DNA of 64,000 nucleotides from Corallococcus macrosporus DSM 14697. Its GTDB lineage: Bacteria; Myxococcota; Myxococcia; Myxococcales; Myxococcaceae. The DNA is taken from assembly GCF_002305895.1 (NCBI RefSeq), contig NZ_CP022203.1:1962501-2026500 (forward strand), read 5' to 3'. Below, one piece after another: positions 18,636 through 27,942 of the stretch. The notes under the pieces are model-generated. The model saw only the letters and a program-made list of their open reading frames with translations, did not search any database and was not told the origin of the DNA. Made by a program: the position numbers and the translations under genes. The first letter of the stretch is position 1. Every line of letters begins with the position of its first letter.

Positions 18636-20231
18636 ATGCAGGACGACTTTTCAGGCGCCACGGACGGCGCGAACGACGCTCGGGACCTCATCGAGCTGGC
18701 CACGGCGGAGGGCTCCGTCGGGGATTTGCTGCGCCGTGGGCTCGACTGGCTGACGCGGGTGGTGCGCTTCGACCTGGCCACGGTGTTCCTCCTCAAGGAG
18801 GGCCGGCTGGTGTCGGTGGCGGCGCGGGGGCCGCTGGCGAACGCGAAGGTGCGGCAGCACACGCTGCAGTTGTCGGAGTTCCCGTCGCTGCGGCAGGCGC
18901 TGGAGACGCGGCGGGCCAAGGCCTTCACGGAGGAGGACCACGCCCACGGGGATGGCGACCCGTTCGACGGCGTGCTGGACCTGCCGCCGGGGCACTCCTG
19001 CATGGTGGTGCCGCTGTGCGCGGGCGAGCGCTGCTACGGCGTGCTGTCCCTGGACCGGGCGGAGTGTGAGACATACCCCCAGCCGGTGGTGGAGCTGGTG
19101 GAGGTGTACGGGCAGATGCTGGCCACGGCGATCCAATCCGCCGAGCAGCGCGCCACCTTCGAGCGGCTCCACCGGCAGGACCACGAGCACGCGAAGCTGC
19201 TGGAGGCGCAGCTCGGGGGAGACTCGGAGGGCATCCTCGAGACGTCGCGGAGCCCGGTGATGCGGGACCTGGCGCGGCGGGCGCGGCAGGTGGCGGAGAC
19301 GGACACGCCGGTGCTGATTACCGGAGAGACGGGCACGGGCAAGGAGCGGCTGGCCCGGGCCATCCACCGGTGGAGCGCTCGCGCGGACCAGCCCTTCGTC
19401 ACGCTCAACTGCGCGGCCATTCCCGCGGGCCTGCTGGAGAGCGAGCTCTTCGGCCACGTGAAGGGCGCCTTCACCGGGGCCACCAAGGACCGGGCCGGGC
19501 GCTTCCAGATGGCCCACGGCGGCACGCTGCTGCTGGACGAGGTGGGCGAGCTGCCCTTCGACCTCCAGGCGAAGCTGCTGCGCGCGCTGCAGGAGAAGAC
19601 CTTCGAGCCGGTGGGCAGCGACAAGACGGTGCGCGCGGACGTGCGCATCCTGGCGGCCACGCACGTGGACCTGCAGCAGGCCATTGCCCAGAAGCGCTTC
19701 CGCGAGGACCTCTACTACCGGCTGAGCGTGTTCCCCCTGCGCCTGCCGCCCTTGCGCGAGCGCCGCGAGGACCTGCCGCAGCTGTGCGACTTCCTCCTGG
19801 AGGAGCAGGCGCGCCGGACGGGGCGGCGGGGCATGCGGGTGACGCCGGAGGGCCTGACGCGGCTGGCGGCCTACGACTGGCCGGGCAACCTGCGCGAGCT
19901 GGCCAACGCGCTGGAGCGGGCCACCATCCTCACGCGCGGGACGGCGCTGGGGCCGGAGGCCTTCGACGTGCCCACGCGTGGCGCGGCCGTGGTGGCGGCG
20001 CTGCCGGAGGAGCCCGCGCCCGCGGCGGAGGGCGTGAAGCGGGGCCCCGTGTTGACGCTGGCGGCGGTGCAGCGCGAGCACATCATGCGGGTGCTCACGC
20101 TGACCCGGGGCCGCGTGTACGGCGCCAACGGGGCCGCGGCGCTGCTGGGGCTCAAGCCGTCCACGCTCCAGAGCCGGATGAAGAAGCTGGGCATCGCCCG
20201 GCTGGAGCAGTTCGTCGTCGACGAGGCGTGA
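18636..20231 (+). CDS. Sigma-54-dependent transcriptional activator (GAF-AAA+-Fis)
   Basis: This protein of 531 residues has a GAF-type sensor domain (about 25-170) and the AAA+ activator domain: Walker [14 protein letters not shown] near 229, the sigma-54 contact loop GAFTGA near 276, Walker [11 protein letters not shown]. It ends in a Fis-type helix-turn-helix ([20 protein letters not shown]). The layout resembles NorR and FhlA. The ATG at 18636 is the first good start, although its ribosome-binding site is weak. Frames open further upstream would translate through palindrome copy 2. The divergent ahpC-ahpD operon with a -24/-12 promoter and two palindromes makes peroxide or redox control its likely job, by inference. 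Confidence 0.92.
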   Translation: MQDDFSGATDGANDARDLIELATAEGSVGDLLRRGLDWLTRVVRFDLATVFLLKEGRLVSVAARGPLANAKVRQHTLQLSEFPSLRQALETRRAKAFTEEDHAHGDGDPFDGVLDLPPGHSCMVVPLCAGERCYGVLSLDRAECETYPQPVVELVEVYGQMLATAIQSAEQRATFERLHRQDHEHAKLLEAQLGGDSEGILETSRSPVMRDLARRARQVAETDTPVLITGETGTGKERLARAIHRWSARADQPFVTLNCAAIPAGLLESELFGHVKGAFTGATKDRAGRFQMAHGGTLLLDEVGELPFDLQAKLLRALQEKTFEPVGSDKTVRADVRILAATHVDLQQAIAQKRFREDLYYRLSVFPLRLPPLRERREDLPQLCDFLLEEQARRTGRRGMRVTPEGLTRLAAYDWPGNLRELANALERATILTRGTALGPEAFDVPTRGAAVVAALPEEPAPAAEGVKRGPVLTLAAVQREHIMRVLTLTRGRVYGANGAAALLGLKPSTLQSRMKKLGIARLEQFVVDEA

Positions 20232-20247
20232 GCCTGGAGCCGCGCGC

Positions 20248-21609
20248 CTACGAGACGCGCGGCGCCGAGGGCGCCACCGGGTAGGTGCCCCGCTGGCCGA
20301 AGGGCGGGTCGAACAGCGCCGGGTCCGACTGCCGCGAGCGGAACAGGTCGATGATGTAGTTCATCCGCTGGTCCAGCTTGCCCCAGTCCTTCGCGCCAGT
20401 GCCCGTGAGGCTGTCCGGGCTCTTGTCGAGCTGGCCCAGCAGCGCCTTCAGCTCGGGGTCGTCGATGGTGCGCAGGTGCGGCGGGAAGAGCGTGGACTCC
20501 ATGCCCGGGGGCGGCGGCAAGTCATTGCCCAGCTTCAGGGCGCCGCCCGGCACCGCCAGCTTCATCATGTGCTCGGTGGCGACGCGGCGGAAGACGCTCG
20601 CCATGCCATCCACCACCGGGTTCAGCGCCGCGTCCACCACGCCCGTCTTGAGGGCCGCCTTGCCCGCGAGGTTGGCGGGGAAGGGGAGCGCGTTGAGCTG
20701 CGCCTCGATGCCCTGCTTGAGCACGTCGCGGAAGGTGTCCTTCACCGGCGAGTTGAGCGCCTTCTCGACGTGGGGCTGGAGCTGCGTCTGCTCGTGCAGG
20801 CCCACCTTGTTGTTGGCCAGGAGCATCAGCTCGGCCTTCTTGTTCGGGTCCTTCTCGAACATGGCCTGGGCGTAGTGTCCGAAGGCCTCCTTCAGCAGCG
20901 GCTTGTCGGCGGGGAAGCCGCTCAGGTACTGCTGCGTCTTGGCCGCGTCGTACTGGGTGTCGCCCTGGAAGGTCTCCACGAAGCGGGCGAACTCCTGGCC
21001 CACCTCCTCGAACACCGCCTTGTTGCCATCGGCGATGGCCTTGCTGACGTTCTGCAGCGCCTGGTTGCCCGCCGAGGCGACGTCGCCCAGCGGCAGCGAG
21101 GGAAGCCCCAGCTTGCGCAGCAGGTCGTCCACCTTGGACAGCGGCCCTCCGACGGCGTCCGCGCCCTTGAGGAGGTCCGTGAAGACCTTGGGCATGTCCT
21201 CGCCGCGGATGCTCACGCCGGCCTGCTTGGAGGCCCAGGTCGCGAAGGTGGACCAGTTGGCGTTCTCCGTGCCCAGCAGCTTCCCCATGGCGTTGGACAG
21301 GTCCGAGTAGCCCTGCGTAATCGCCTGGTTGCGCGCCACCGGGTCCGTCATGGCGGCGATGTCCCGCACCTGCGCGGCGGTGGGGTAGCTGCCCGGCGTG
21401 ACGCTCGGGCCGCGCGCCGGGAGCGCGGGGGCGTTCAGCGCCACCGGCTGCTGACGGACGGAGGGGGCCTCGAACCGGGACACCCCGGACGTACCGGGCC
21501 GCGGCGTCACCGGGGCCTGGGGCTTGACCTCGTTGCGGGCGGGACGGAGCGGCTCACGGGGCTCCGGGGGACGCACGGAGACGTTCGGGCGGATTTTCGG
21601 GGGACTCAT
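20248..21609 (-). CDS. Conserved hypothetical protein, tandem paralog B
   Basis: This 453-residue protein has a Pro/Arg-rich N-terminal ~75 residues. A helical domain follows (landmarks DPVARNQAITQGYSDLSNAM, NANWSTFATWASKQAGVSIR, VDDLLRKLGLPSLPLGD), and the end is LDQRMNYIIDLFRSRQSDP. No signal peptide or membrane helix is obvious. It is closely similar along its full length to the protein encoded immediately upstream (21659-22942). The ATG has TGGAGG three bases before it. I cannot assign a domain family or function. It has the look of a lineage-specific myxobacterial protein. Confidence 0.75.
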   Translation of the reverse strand: MSPPKIRPNVSVRPPEPREPLRPARNEVKPQAPVTPRPGTSGVSRFEAPSVRQQPVALNAPALPARGPSVTPGSYPTAAQVRDIAAMTDPVARNQAITQGYSDLSNAMGKLLGTENANWSTFATWASKQAGVSIRGEDMPKVFTDLLKGADAVGGPLSKVDDLLRKLGLPSLPLGDVASAGNQALQNVSKAIADGNKAVFEEVGQEFARFVETFQGDTQYDAAKTQQYLSGFPADKPLLKEAFGHYAQAMFEKDPNKKAELMLLANNKVGLHEQTQLQPHVEKALNSPVKDTFRDVLKQGIEAQLNALPFPANLAGKAALKTGVVDAALNPVVDGMASVFRRVATEHMMKLAVPGGALKLGNDLPPPPGMESTLFPPHLRTIDDPELKALLGQLDKSPDSLTGTGAKDWGKLDQRMNYIIDLFRSRQSDPALFDPPFGQRGTYPVAPSAPRVS

Positions 21610-21658
21610 CTCCTCCAGTATCGGTTCAATCCGGGGAAAGTTGCGTCCCTCGACGCAC

Positions 21659-22942
21659 CTACGCGACGCGAGGTGCCGGTGGCGTCACGGAATAGGTCCC
21701 GCGGCGCCCGAAAGGCGGGTCGAACAACGCCGGGTCCGACTGCCGTGTGCGGAAGAGGTCGATGATGTAGTTCATCCGCTGGTCCAGCCTGCTCCAGTCC
21801 TCCGCGCCGGAGCCCGTGAGGCTGTCGGGGCGCTTGTCGAACGCCCTCAGCAGCGTGCGCAGCTCGGGGGTCTCGATGGTGCGCAGGTGCGGCGGGAAGA
21901 GCGTGGTCTCCATGCCCGGCGGCGGCGGCACGTCATTGCCCAGGCTGAGCGCGCTTCCTGGGACGGCGAGCTTCATCATGTGCTCGGTGGAGAAGCGGCG
22001 GAACGCGCTCGCCATGCTGTCGACCACGGGGTTCAGCACCGCGTCCACGACTCCCGACTTGAGCGCCGCCTTGCCCGCGAGGTTCGCGGGGAAGAGCAGC
22101 GCGTTGATGTTCGCCTCGATGGTCTGCCGCAGGATGCCGTGGAAGGTCGCCTTCACGGGGGCATCGAGGGCCTGCTCGATTTGCGGCTGGAGCCTTCGTT
22201 GTTCGTGCAGGCCCACCTTGGTGTTGGCCATGAGTATCAGCTCGGCCTTCGTGTTCGCGTCTGCTTCGAACATGGCCTGGGTGTAGTGGCCGAAGGCCTC
22301 CTCCAGCACGGGTTTGTCGGCGGGGAACTCGCTCAGGTACTGCGCGACCTTCGCCGCGTCGTACTGCGTGGCGCCCTGGAAGGTCGTCACGAAGCGGGAG
22401 AGCTCCTGGCCCACCTCCTCGAACACCTTCTTGTTGCCTTCGGAGATGGCCTCGCTGACGTTCTGGAGGGCGTCATTGCCGGCGGAGCCGAGGTCGCCCA
22501 GGGGGAGCACGGGCACGCCGAGCTTGCGCAGCAGGTCGTCCACCTTGGTGAGCGGCCGGGTGATGGCGTCGAAGCGCTTGAGCAGGTCGGTGAAGCGCTT
22601 GGGCAGGTCCTCGCCGCGGACGCTCACGCCGGCCTGCTTCGAGGCCCAGGTCGCGAAGGTGGACCAGTTGGCGTTCTCCATGCCCAGGAGCTGCCCCATG
22701 GCGATGGAGAGGTCCGAGTAGCTCTGCGTCACCGCGTGGTTTCGCGCCACCAGGTCCTGCATGGCGCAGATGGCTCGGATTTCCTCGGGGGAGGGATAGC
22801 TGCCGGGGGCGACGCGGGGCCCTTGGAGCGGGTCCGCCAGCGTCTGGTTCTGGGTTCGCAATTCGTTGCGCGCGGGACGCGTGGGCGCTCCGGACTCCGT
22901 GGAGGGCGCGGGGACACGGGGCTCGGAGAGGGGAGTCTTCAT
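21659..22942 (-). CDS. Conserved hypothetical protein, tandem paralog A
   Basis: This protein of about 427 residues is the paralog of the next gene downstream. They share ARNxAxTQxYSDLS, NANWSTFATWASKQAGVS, KVDDLLRKLG, the PPPPGMETTLFPPHLRTI segment and the ending DLFRTRQSDPALFDPPFG. The Pro-rich N-terminus is shorter and diverged. The ATG at 22942 starts the sequence that matches the paralog; an upstream extension to 23029 does not match. Similar ACCGATA sequence lies before both starts, so the duplication included the ribosome-binding region. The function is unknown. Confidence 0.75.
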   Translation of the reverse strand: MKTPLSEPRVPAPSTESGAPTRPARNELRTQNQTLADPLQGPRVAPGSYPSPEEIRAICAMQDLVARNHAVTQSYSDLSIAMGQLLGMENANWSTFATWASKQAGVSVRGEDLPKRFTDLLKRFDAITRPLTKVDDLLRKLGVPVLPLGDLGSAGNDALQNVSEAISEGNKKVFEEVGQELSRFVTTFQGATQYDAAKVAQYLSEFPADKPVLEEAFGHYTQAMFEADANTKAELILMANTKVGLHEQRRLQPQIEQALDAPVKATFHGILRQTIEANINALLFPANLAGKAALKSGVVDAVLNPVVDSMASAFRRFSTEHMMKLAVPGSALSLGNDVPPPPGMETTLFPPHLRTIETPELRTLLRAFDKRPDSLTGSGAEDWSRLDQRMNYIIDLFRTRQSDPALFDPPFGRRGTYSVTPPAPRVA

Positions 22943-23111
22943 TCCCGTATTATCGGTGGAAACCAGGAAAAGATTTACGCCCTGCCCCCGAGGGCATGTC
23001 GGACCCGTGAGGTAGGAATATCTGGACACGCTGTTCCAGGTGGGGTTCCACTTGGGGGAGGCAGGACGGATGATAGAGGGGTGGGAGGCGGCTGGCCTGG
23101 GGAGTTCCGAG

Positions 23112-23687
23112 ATGGGGAATGAGACGAAGCGACCCGCGACCTATGAAGACCTGATGGCGTTGCCCGAGAACATGGTCGGGCAGATCATCGACGGCGAGCT
23201 CATCGCTTTGCCGCGGCCCGCGAGCCCGCATGCAGTGGCGCACTCCGTTCTGGGCGGGCTGCTCATCTCCCGGTTCCAGGTCGGCCAGCGAGCGCCGGGA
23301 GGCTGGTGGGTCGTTGACGAGCCCGAGCTACACTTCGGCCAGGACGTGCTGGTGCCGGACATCGCCGGATGGCGCCGCGAGCGCATGCCGGTGATGCGGC
23401 GCGTCCCCTTCTTCACCTTGGCGCCGGACTGGGTCTGTGAAGTGCTGTCTCCGTCCACTCGGAAGCTGGACAGGAACCGCAAGCGGGAAATCTACGCGCG
23501 TGAAGGCGTGGGGCACGTATGGCTGGTGGACCCCGCCGTGAAGACCCTGGAGGTCTTCGCGCGGCACGGGGGCGACTGGGTCTCTCGCGGGCAGTACTCG
23601 GGCGAAGCCATGGTGCGCGCCGAGCCGTTCGAGGACCTGGAGTTGGACCTGGGCGCGCTGTGGCCTCCGGAGTTGGAGGCGCCGTAG
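23112..23687 (+). CDS. Uma2 family (DUF820) PD-(D/E)XK-type nuclease
   Basis: This 191-residue protein matches the Uma2 pattern: an opening ATYEDLMALPE, the strand EIIDGEL-like segment (GQIIDGELIALPRP), VVDEPELHFGQDVLVPDIAGW with the expected acidic residues, and PDWVCEVLSPSTRKLDRNRK followed by YAREGVGHVWLVDP. The E-x-LSPST...DR..K arrangement is the nuclease-like core. Such genes are very numerous in cyanobacteria and myxobacteria; their role is unsettled. The ATG at 23112 has GGGAG upstream. The gene is divergent from the paralog pair and convergent with pxpC. Confidence 0.88.
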   Translation: MGNETKRPATYEDLMALPENMVGQIIDGELIALPRPASPHAVAHSVLGGLLISRFQVGQRAPGGWWVVDEPELHFGQDVLVPDIAGWRRERMPVMRRVPFFTLAPDWVCEVLSPSTRKLDRNRKREIYAREGVGHVWLVDPAVKTLEVFARHGGDWVSRGQYSGEAMVRAEPFEDLELDLGALWPPELEAP

Positions 23688-23698
23688 GTCCGGGGGCC

Positions 23699-24583
23699 TT
23701 ACGTAGGGCCCGTGCGGATGCCGAAGTGCTCCGCGTATTGGCGCCACGCGTGCCGTGCTTCATCGATGCTCACTTCCTGGAACCGGACAGCGGCTCCCGG
23801 ACGCCGGGCGCACAGCCGTCCCCAGTCGGCGCGAATGACGGTGGCGATGAGCGGATAGCCACCCGTCGTCGGGTGGTCGGGGCCCAGCACGATGGGCGCT
23901 CCCGACAGCGTCACCTGGATGGCGCCTCGCACCATGGGGCGCGACGTGCCCGTGCCTTCGTCGCCATGCGTGAGCACGGGCCCCTGGAGCCGCATCCCCA
24001 CGCGGTCCGTCGCGGCGGACACGGCGAAGGCGCCTGACAGCAAGGTGGCCACGGTGGCGGGCTCGAAGCGCCGGGTGTCTGGCCCGAGTGTCACGCGGAT
24101 GGGCGCAGTGGCGTCCAATGCGGCGCCGGGTGCCTTCGCCGCCACGGGCTCCCTCGCCTCACCCAGTGGCAGCATGTCCCCCGCGCGCAGCAGCCGGCCC
24201 TCGTGTCCTCCCAGCCGCGCGACGAGCAGCGTGCCTCGCCCGCCGAGGACCTCCGGCACCGCGAACCCTCCATCCACCGCCACGTAGCGCACGCTCGTGG
24301 ACTCGGGCGCGGGGAGGGTGAGGCGGTCCCCGTCTGGCAGGGTGACGGCGCGTCCATCCACGGACACTCGGACGCCGCGGCCCCGGGCGCGCAGCTCCAC
24401 CCGGCCGAAAACCTCCAGGGCCGCGGCTCCGCTCGCGTTGCCCACGGTGTGATTGGCCAGCGCGAGCAGCTCCGGGACCAGCGGTCCTCCTGGCGGCACG
24501 CCGTGCTGCATCTGCCCTGGCCGCCCCGCGTCCTGCACCGAGACGGGCGCATTCACGCCGGTGATTTCGAGCCAACCCGTCAT
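23699..24583 (-). CDS. pxpC: 5-oxoprolinase subunit PxpC (KipA family)
   Basis: This 294-residue protein has the biotin-dependent carboxyltransferase-like fold of PxpC. The diagnostic opening is APVSVQDAGRPGQMQHGVPP and the centre is ALEVFGRVEL; later come VRGAIQVTLSGAPIVLGPDHPTT and GYPLIATVIRADW. With PxpA and PxpB it hydrolyses 5-oxoproline (pyroglutamate) to glutamate at the expense of ATP. The ATG overlaps the stop of the fused PxpA-PxpB gene (ATGA, 24580-24583), so the subunits are made together. The length is slightly under the common ~310 residues. Confidence 0.9.
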   Translation of the reverse strand: MTGWLEITGVNAPVSVQDAGRPGQMQHGVPPGGPLVPELLALANHTVGNASGAAALEVFGRVELRARGRGVRVSVDGRAVTLPDGDRLTLPAPESTSVRYVAVDGGFAVPEVLGGRGTLLVARLGGHEGRLLRAGDMLPLGEAREPVAAKAPGAALDATAPIRVTLGPDTRRFEPATVATLLSGAFAVSAATDRVGMRLQGPVLTHGDEGTGTSRPMVRGAIQVTLSGAPIVLGPDHPTTGGYPLIATVIRADWGRLCARRPGAAVRFQEVSIDEARHAWRQYAEHFGIRTGPT

Positions 24584-25869
24584 CCGTCCACCCGCTCGAA
24601 GCGCACGCGGTCCCCGAGCTGAAGCACCGAGCCCTGCTCGGGCGTGAAGGCGGTGAAGTCCAGCGCGGTGCCGATGAGGTTCCAGCCACCCGGCGACGCG
24701 AAGGGATACACGCCCGTGCGGCCTCCCGCGATTCCCACCGCCAGGGCGGGCACCCGCGTGCGGGGCGTGGCCAGCCGAGGCGCGGCGATGCTCGGGTCCA
24801 CCTCGCCCAGGTAGGCGAACCCCGGGAGGAATCCCACGCATCGGACCGTGTACTCACGCGCTGTATGGCGCCGCGCCACCTCGTCTCCGGTGAGCCCCGC
24901 GCGCTCCGCGACCGCGTTCAAGTCCTGCCCGTCATAGCGCACGGAGATGGTCGTGAGCGGGCGTCCGGCCACGGGGGCTGGCACGCGCAGCAGCCGCGCC
25001 AGCGCGAGCCGGGGCTCCTCGGGCGGCGCATCCGGGGCGAAGTAGACGCACGCGTGTTCCTCGGTGATGACGGCGTCGAGCACCCCAGGCAGGGCACGAA
25101 GGGCCTCGCGCGTGGCGCGTCGCTCCAGGCCTTCGGGAAGCACCAGCCGCAGCGCGCCGTCACCCAGGGGCTCCGAGCGGAGCGCGAGCGCGTCCAACGT
25201 GGCGCGGACCTCGCGCGCCAGCTCCACCGCGCCAGGCGTATCGCCGTGGACGCAGACGGTGTCCACGCTGTCGCCGGTGGCCAGCCGCAGGGTGTTGGCC
25301 CTGGCCTGGGCGTGGTCGGTCAGCACCGCGCCGGGCTGGCCACGGGGAATCAGCGAACCGTCGGGCCGCGTGCCCCGGTCCGCGAAGCCCTCGCGGGCAT
25401 AAGGCAGTCCGGCGGCCCGGGCCGCGTCTCGAAGCGCGCCCGCGCCCGGACCGATGACGGTGACGGCTCGCCCCAGGGCCTCCACCACGCCCGCGACCAC
25501 CGCGCGAGCCAGGTCCGGTGTGGCATTCGCCGCGTGGTACAGGGCGCCGTGCGGTTTGGCGTAGGCCACCGGCAGGCGCCGTTCGGACGCCAGCTTCGCG
25601 AGCCGGCCGCACTGCGTGGCCACCTGCGCGCGCAACTGCTCCGGCGTCACGTCGAGCGCGCGCCGGCCGAAGCCCTCGCGGTCCTCGTAGGACGGGTGCG
25701 CGCCCGCGCGCGTGCCGTGCCGCTCACACAGGGTCAGCGCGCGGCGCATGGAGGCGTCGTCTCCGGCGTGCCCGCCACAGGCGATGTTCGCCACGTGGGC
25801 CAGCGCGTAGAGCTGTTCGTCCTCGCCGGGGAGCTCGCCCAGGTCGATGTTGAGGAGGCACTCCGTCAT
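24580..25869 (-). CDS. Fused 5-oxoprolinase subunits PxpA-PxpB
   Basis: This single 429-residue frame joins two proteins usually encoded separately. Residues about 1-230 are the LamB/YcsF (PxpA) barrel, with ECLLNIDLGELPG, HVANIACGGHAGDD and AYAKPHGALYHAA. Residues about 235-429 are the KipI/PxpB domain, with GRPLTTISVRYDGQDL, VRCVGFLPGFAYLGEVD and VGIAGGRTGVYPFASPGGWN. No stop or frame change lies at the joint and the linker is short. The ATG at 25869 gives the usual PxpA N-terminus; a GTG three codons upstream is possible. The PxpC gene follows by overlap, so all activities of the enzyme are in two genes. Confidence 0.88.
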   Translation of the reverse strand: MTECLLNIDLGELPGEDEQLYALAHVANIACGGHAGDDASMRRALTLCERHGTRAGAHPSYEDREGFGRRALDVTPEQLRAQVATQCGRLAKLASERRLPVAYAKPHGALYHAANATPDLARAVVAGVVEALGRAVTVIGPGAGALRDAARAAGLPYAREGFADRGTRPDGSLIPRGQPGAVLTDHAQARANTLRLATGDSVDTVCVHGDTPGAVELAREVRATLDALALRSEPLGDGALRLVLPEGLERRATREALRALPGVLDAVITEEHACVYFAPDAPPEEPRLALARLLRVPAPVAGRPLTTISVRYDGQDLNAVAERAGLTGDEVARRHTAREYTVRCVGFLPGFAYLGEVDPSIAAPRLATPRTRVPALAVGIAGGRTGVYPFASPGGWNLIGTALDFTAFTPEQGSVLQLGDRVRFERVDG

Positions 25870-25965
25870 GCCGCGCACCGTACGTGAGCGCGGGCCGGGG
25901 TGCAGCCGTCCCTGAAGCTGGAGGCGCTGGCGTGCCAGCCGACGGTGCGGTGGGAAGTTTCACGC

Positions 25966-26003
25966 ACCACCCCGGGGCTGGGGCCGGTTGGCACCGGGGT
26001 GGT
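25966..26003. other. Long-loop inverted repeat downstream of the cytochrome gene
   Basis: Ten-base perfect arms ACCACCCCGG / CCGGGGTGGT surround 18 bases that can themselves pair (CCGGT / ACCGG). It lies in the ~250-base interval between the end of the cytochrome gene (26120) and the start of the PxpAB gene, both on the minus strand. No T-run follows. It could be a terminator, or an operator for the pxp genes. Confidence 0.4.
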
Positions 26004-26119
26004 ACGCGCCCAGGAGACGCCTCGACGAGGCGCTCGCTGAGTACTTCCAACCTGGATACGCCGGTAGGGTTTTTCCTCGGTCATTTCCCGGACGTTTTTC
26101 CCAAGGGCCCTGGCGGCGC

Positions 26120-27802
26120 TCAGCGTGAGGTGGAGGTCAGCGAGGCCGGGCCTCCCGCCTTCACCCAGCGCACCAGCGCACGCGCGGTCTTCTCGTCAAT
26201 CAACTCCGCGTAGGTGGGCATGGGCGTGCCGGGGAGGAACTGCTCGGGGTTGCGCACCCAGCGGACCAGCTCCGCCTCGCTGCGCGTGGCGACCTTGGCG
26301 AGCCGGTCGTGGTAGCGCGCGCCGGGCGCATGGCAGCTCGCGCAGCCGAGCTTCACGAAGAGGCCGGCGGCGTCCACCTGGGGCACAGCGGGGCGCGGCT
26401 TGCGGCGGGGCGCGGGCTTGCTGGCTGGCTTCGAGGAGCCCGGGGCCGCGTCACCCCGCGTTGCCGAGGTGCTGGGAGTGGAGGCGTTGGAACCCTCGGG
26501 CGAGGCGGAGGTGTCGGCGGCCGCGCGCGGAGCTGGCGTCGGGGGCGTACCCACGCCCGGACCCGCTGGCGATGTGGCGGGCGTGGTGCCCGGACCCGCC
26601 TGGGAAGGGGCCTGCCTGGTCGTGTCGTCGGAGCCCTGCGCTGGTGCGTCCGAGGAGGCCTGGGGCGCCTGGCTTCCTCCCGCGTCCTGCTCGGAGGCCT
26701 TGGCGTCCGAGGAGGCCTGGGGCGCCTGGCTTCCTCCCGCGTCCTTTTCGGAGGCCTTGGCGTGCGCGGCGCCGCTGGCGGGCGCCGCAGCGGGACGGCC
26801 CTGTGCGTGAGCGCCGTCCAGCGGCGTCTGCGCGCCGTGCGTCTCCGCCACCCAGTCAGGCCGCGCCGACGTCGCGGTGAGCCGGGGCCGCGCGCCCTCC
26901 ACCGCGTTCTTCCTGTGCGGCACCGAGCGCAGGTAATCGTAGAGCGCCTGCGCCTCCACCGCGTCCATGCCCCGGAAGCGCGGCATGGGCGAGCGCAGCA
27001 CGGAGCCATCCGGCGCCAGTCCGTCCCGCACCGCGCGGGTGAAGTCCTCCAGCGTCCAGTGCGCCAGCCCCGTCTCATGGAACGTGATGTTGCTGGAATG
27101 GACCTTCCGTCCCTCCGGGTCGACGAACGCCATGCCGCCCGCGAACACGTCGTCGCCCTCCGTCTTCCGGGGGCTGAAGCCATCCGTGTGGCACGAGGCG
27201 CAGTCGTAGACGTCATGCGCCATGTAGTGGCCGTACTCCAGCGTCGCCGCCTTGGGCGGCACGGGGATGCCCGAGGCGGGGCGCTCCACCGGCTCGTTCC
27301 CGGTGATGAAGCGGAAGCCGATGCCGCCGAAGAAGCTGAACTTCGACGGCGGCGCGGGCTCCGGATCCGGCGTGAAGAGCGGGTGCCCGGAGCGCATGAA
27401 GCCCAGTACCGCCGCCAGGTCCGCGTCGCCCATGCCGTAGCTGGGCATCACCATCAGGCGCCCGTCGCGGCTCACGGCGTAGCGGATGGCGCGCGCCAGC
27501 TCTTCATCCGTCATGCCGCCGATGCCCGCCTCCGCATGGGCCGTGAGGTTCGCGGCGTAGAAGCGCCCCATGTACGAGGGCAGCTCGCGCAGCGGCGCGC
27601 CGGAGGCCGTCTCCGCGTCGCCGCCGCGATGGCATGACTCACAGCTCGCGTGGAAGATGGCGGCGCCCCGCTCCAGCGCGGCCGGGGACAGGTCCGCGCG
27701 GATGGGCGGGTAGGGGGCGTGGACGGTGCCCGCGCAGCCGGCGAGCAGGGTGGCACCCGCGAGCAGCGTGTTCCGCAGGGCGTCCAGGGGGGGGCGGCGC
27801 AT
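26120..27802 (-). CDS. Multihaem c-type cytochrome lipoprotein
   Basis: This 560-residue protein has three CxxCH haem sites: CESCH at residues 54-58, CASCH at 201-205 and CASCH at 487-491. A lipobox (LLAGC, Cys23) places it in the periplasm, tethered to a membrane. The first two cytochrome domains resemble the di-haem subunits of membrane dehydrogenases. The third is joined through a ~120-residue Ala/Pro/Ser-rich linker (about 345-465) that contains an exact-length tandem repeat. Met ligands are likely in VMPSYGMGD and MPTYAELI. The ATG at 27802 has GGAGG four bases upstream. The partner dehydrogenase is not in the window. Confidence 0.88.
   Translation of the reverse strand: MRRPPLDALRNTLLAGATLLAGCAGTVHAPYPPIRADLSPAALERGAAIFHASCESCHRGGDAETASGAPLRELPSYMGRFYAANLTAHAEAGIGGMTDEELARAIRYAVSRDGRLMVMPSYGMGDADLAAVLGFMRSGHPLFTPDPEPAPPSKFSFFGGIGFRFITGNEPVERPASGIPVPPKAATLEYGHYMAHDVYDCASCHTDGFSPRKTEGDDVFAGGMAFVDPEGRKVHSSNITFHETGLAHWTLEDFTRAVRDGLAPDGSVLRSPMPRFRGMDAVEAQALYDYLRSVPHRKNAVEGARPRLTATSARPDWVAETHGAQTPLDGAHAQGRPAAAPASGAAHAKASEKDAGGSQAPQASSDAKASEQDAGGSQAPQASSDAPAQGSDDTTRQAPSQAGPGTTPATSPAGPGVGTPPTPAPRAAADTSASPEGSNASTPSTSATRGDAAPGSSKPASKPAPRRKPRPAVPQVDAAGLFVKLGCASCHAPGARYHDRLAKVATRSEAELVRWVRNPEQFLPGTPMPTYAELIDEKTARALVRWVKAGGPASLTSTSR
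26646..26759. repeat. Two-copy 57-bp tandem repeat in the cytochrome linker
   Basis: Two adjacent 57-bp copies (starting 26646 and 26703) differ at very few bases. They encode on the minus strand two copies of a 19-residue unit, with cores ASEQDAGGSQAPQASSD and ASEKDAGGSQAPQASSD. The frame is kept, so the copy number could change without breaking the gene. Confidence 0.85.
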
Positions 27803-27942
27803 GGGTCCTCCGCGTCGAGCAGAGCCCGACGCATATCGCATCCCCGCGAGGGACGGAAAACCCCACCCGACCTGTCCATGGCGGACACCCGCCCTCACGA
27901 AGTACGGCGCGGCGCGGCAGGGTGGCTAGACTCCCGCGCACC

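Noticed and set aside
25990-26003. Sigma-54 promoter on the plus strand (TGGCAC followed by TGGTA)
   Set aside because: The -12 part lacks the invariant GC and no plus-strand gene follows for about 1.9 kb.
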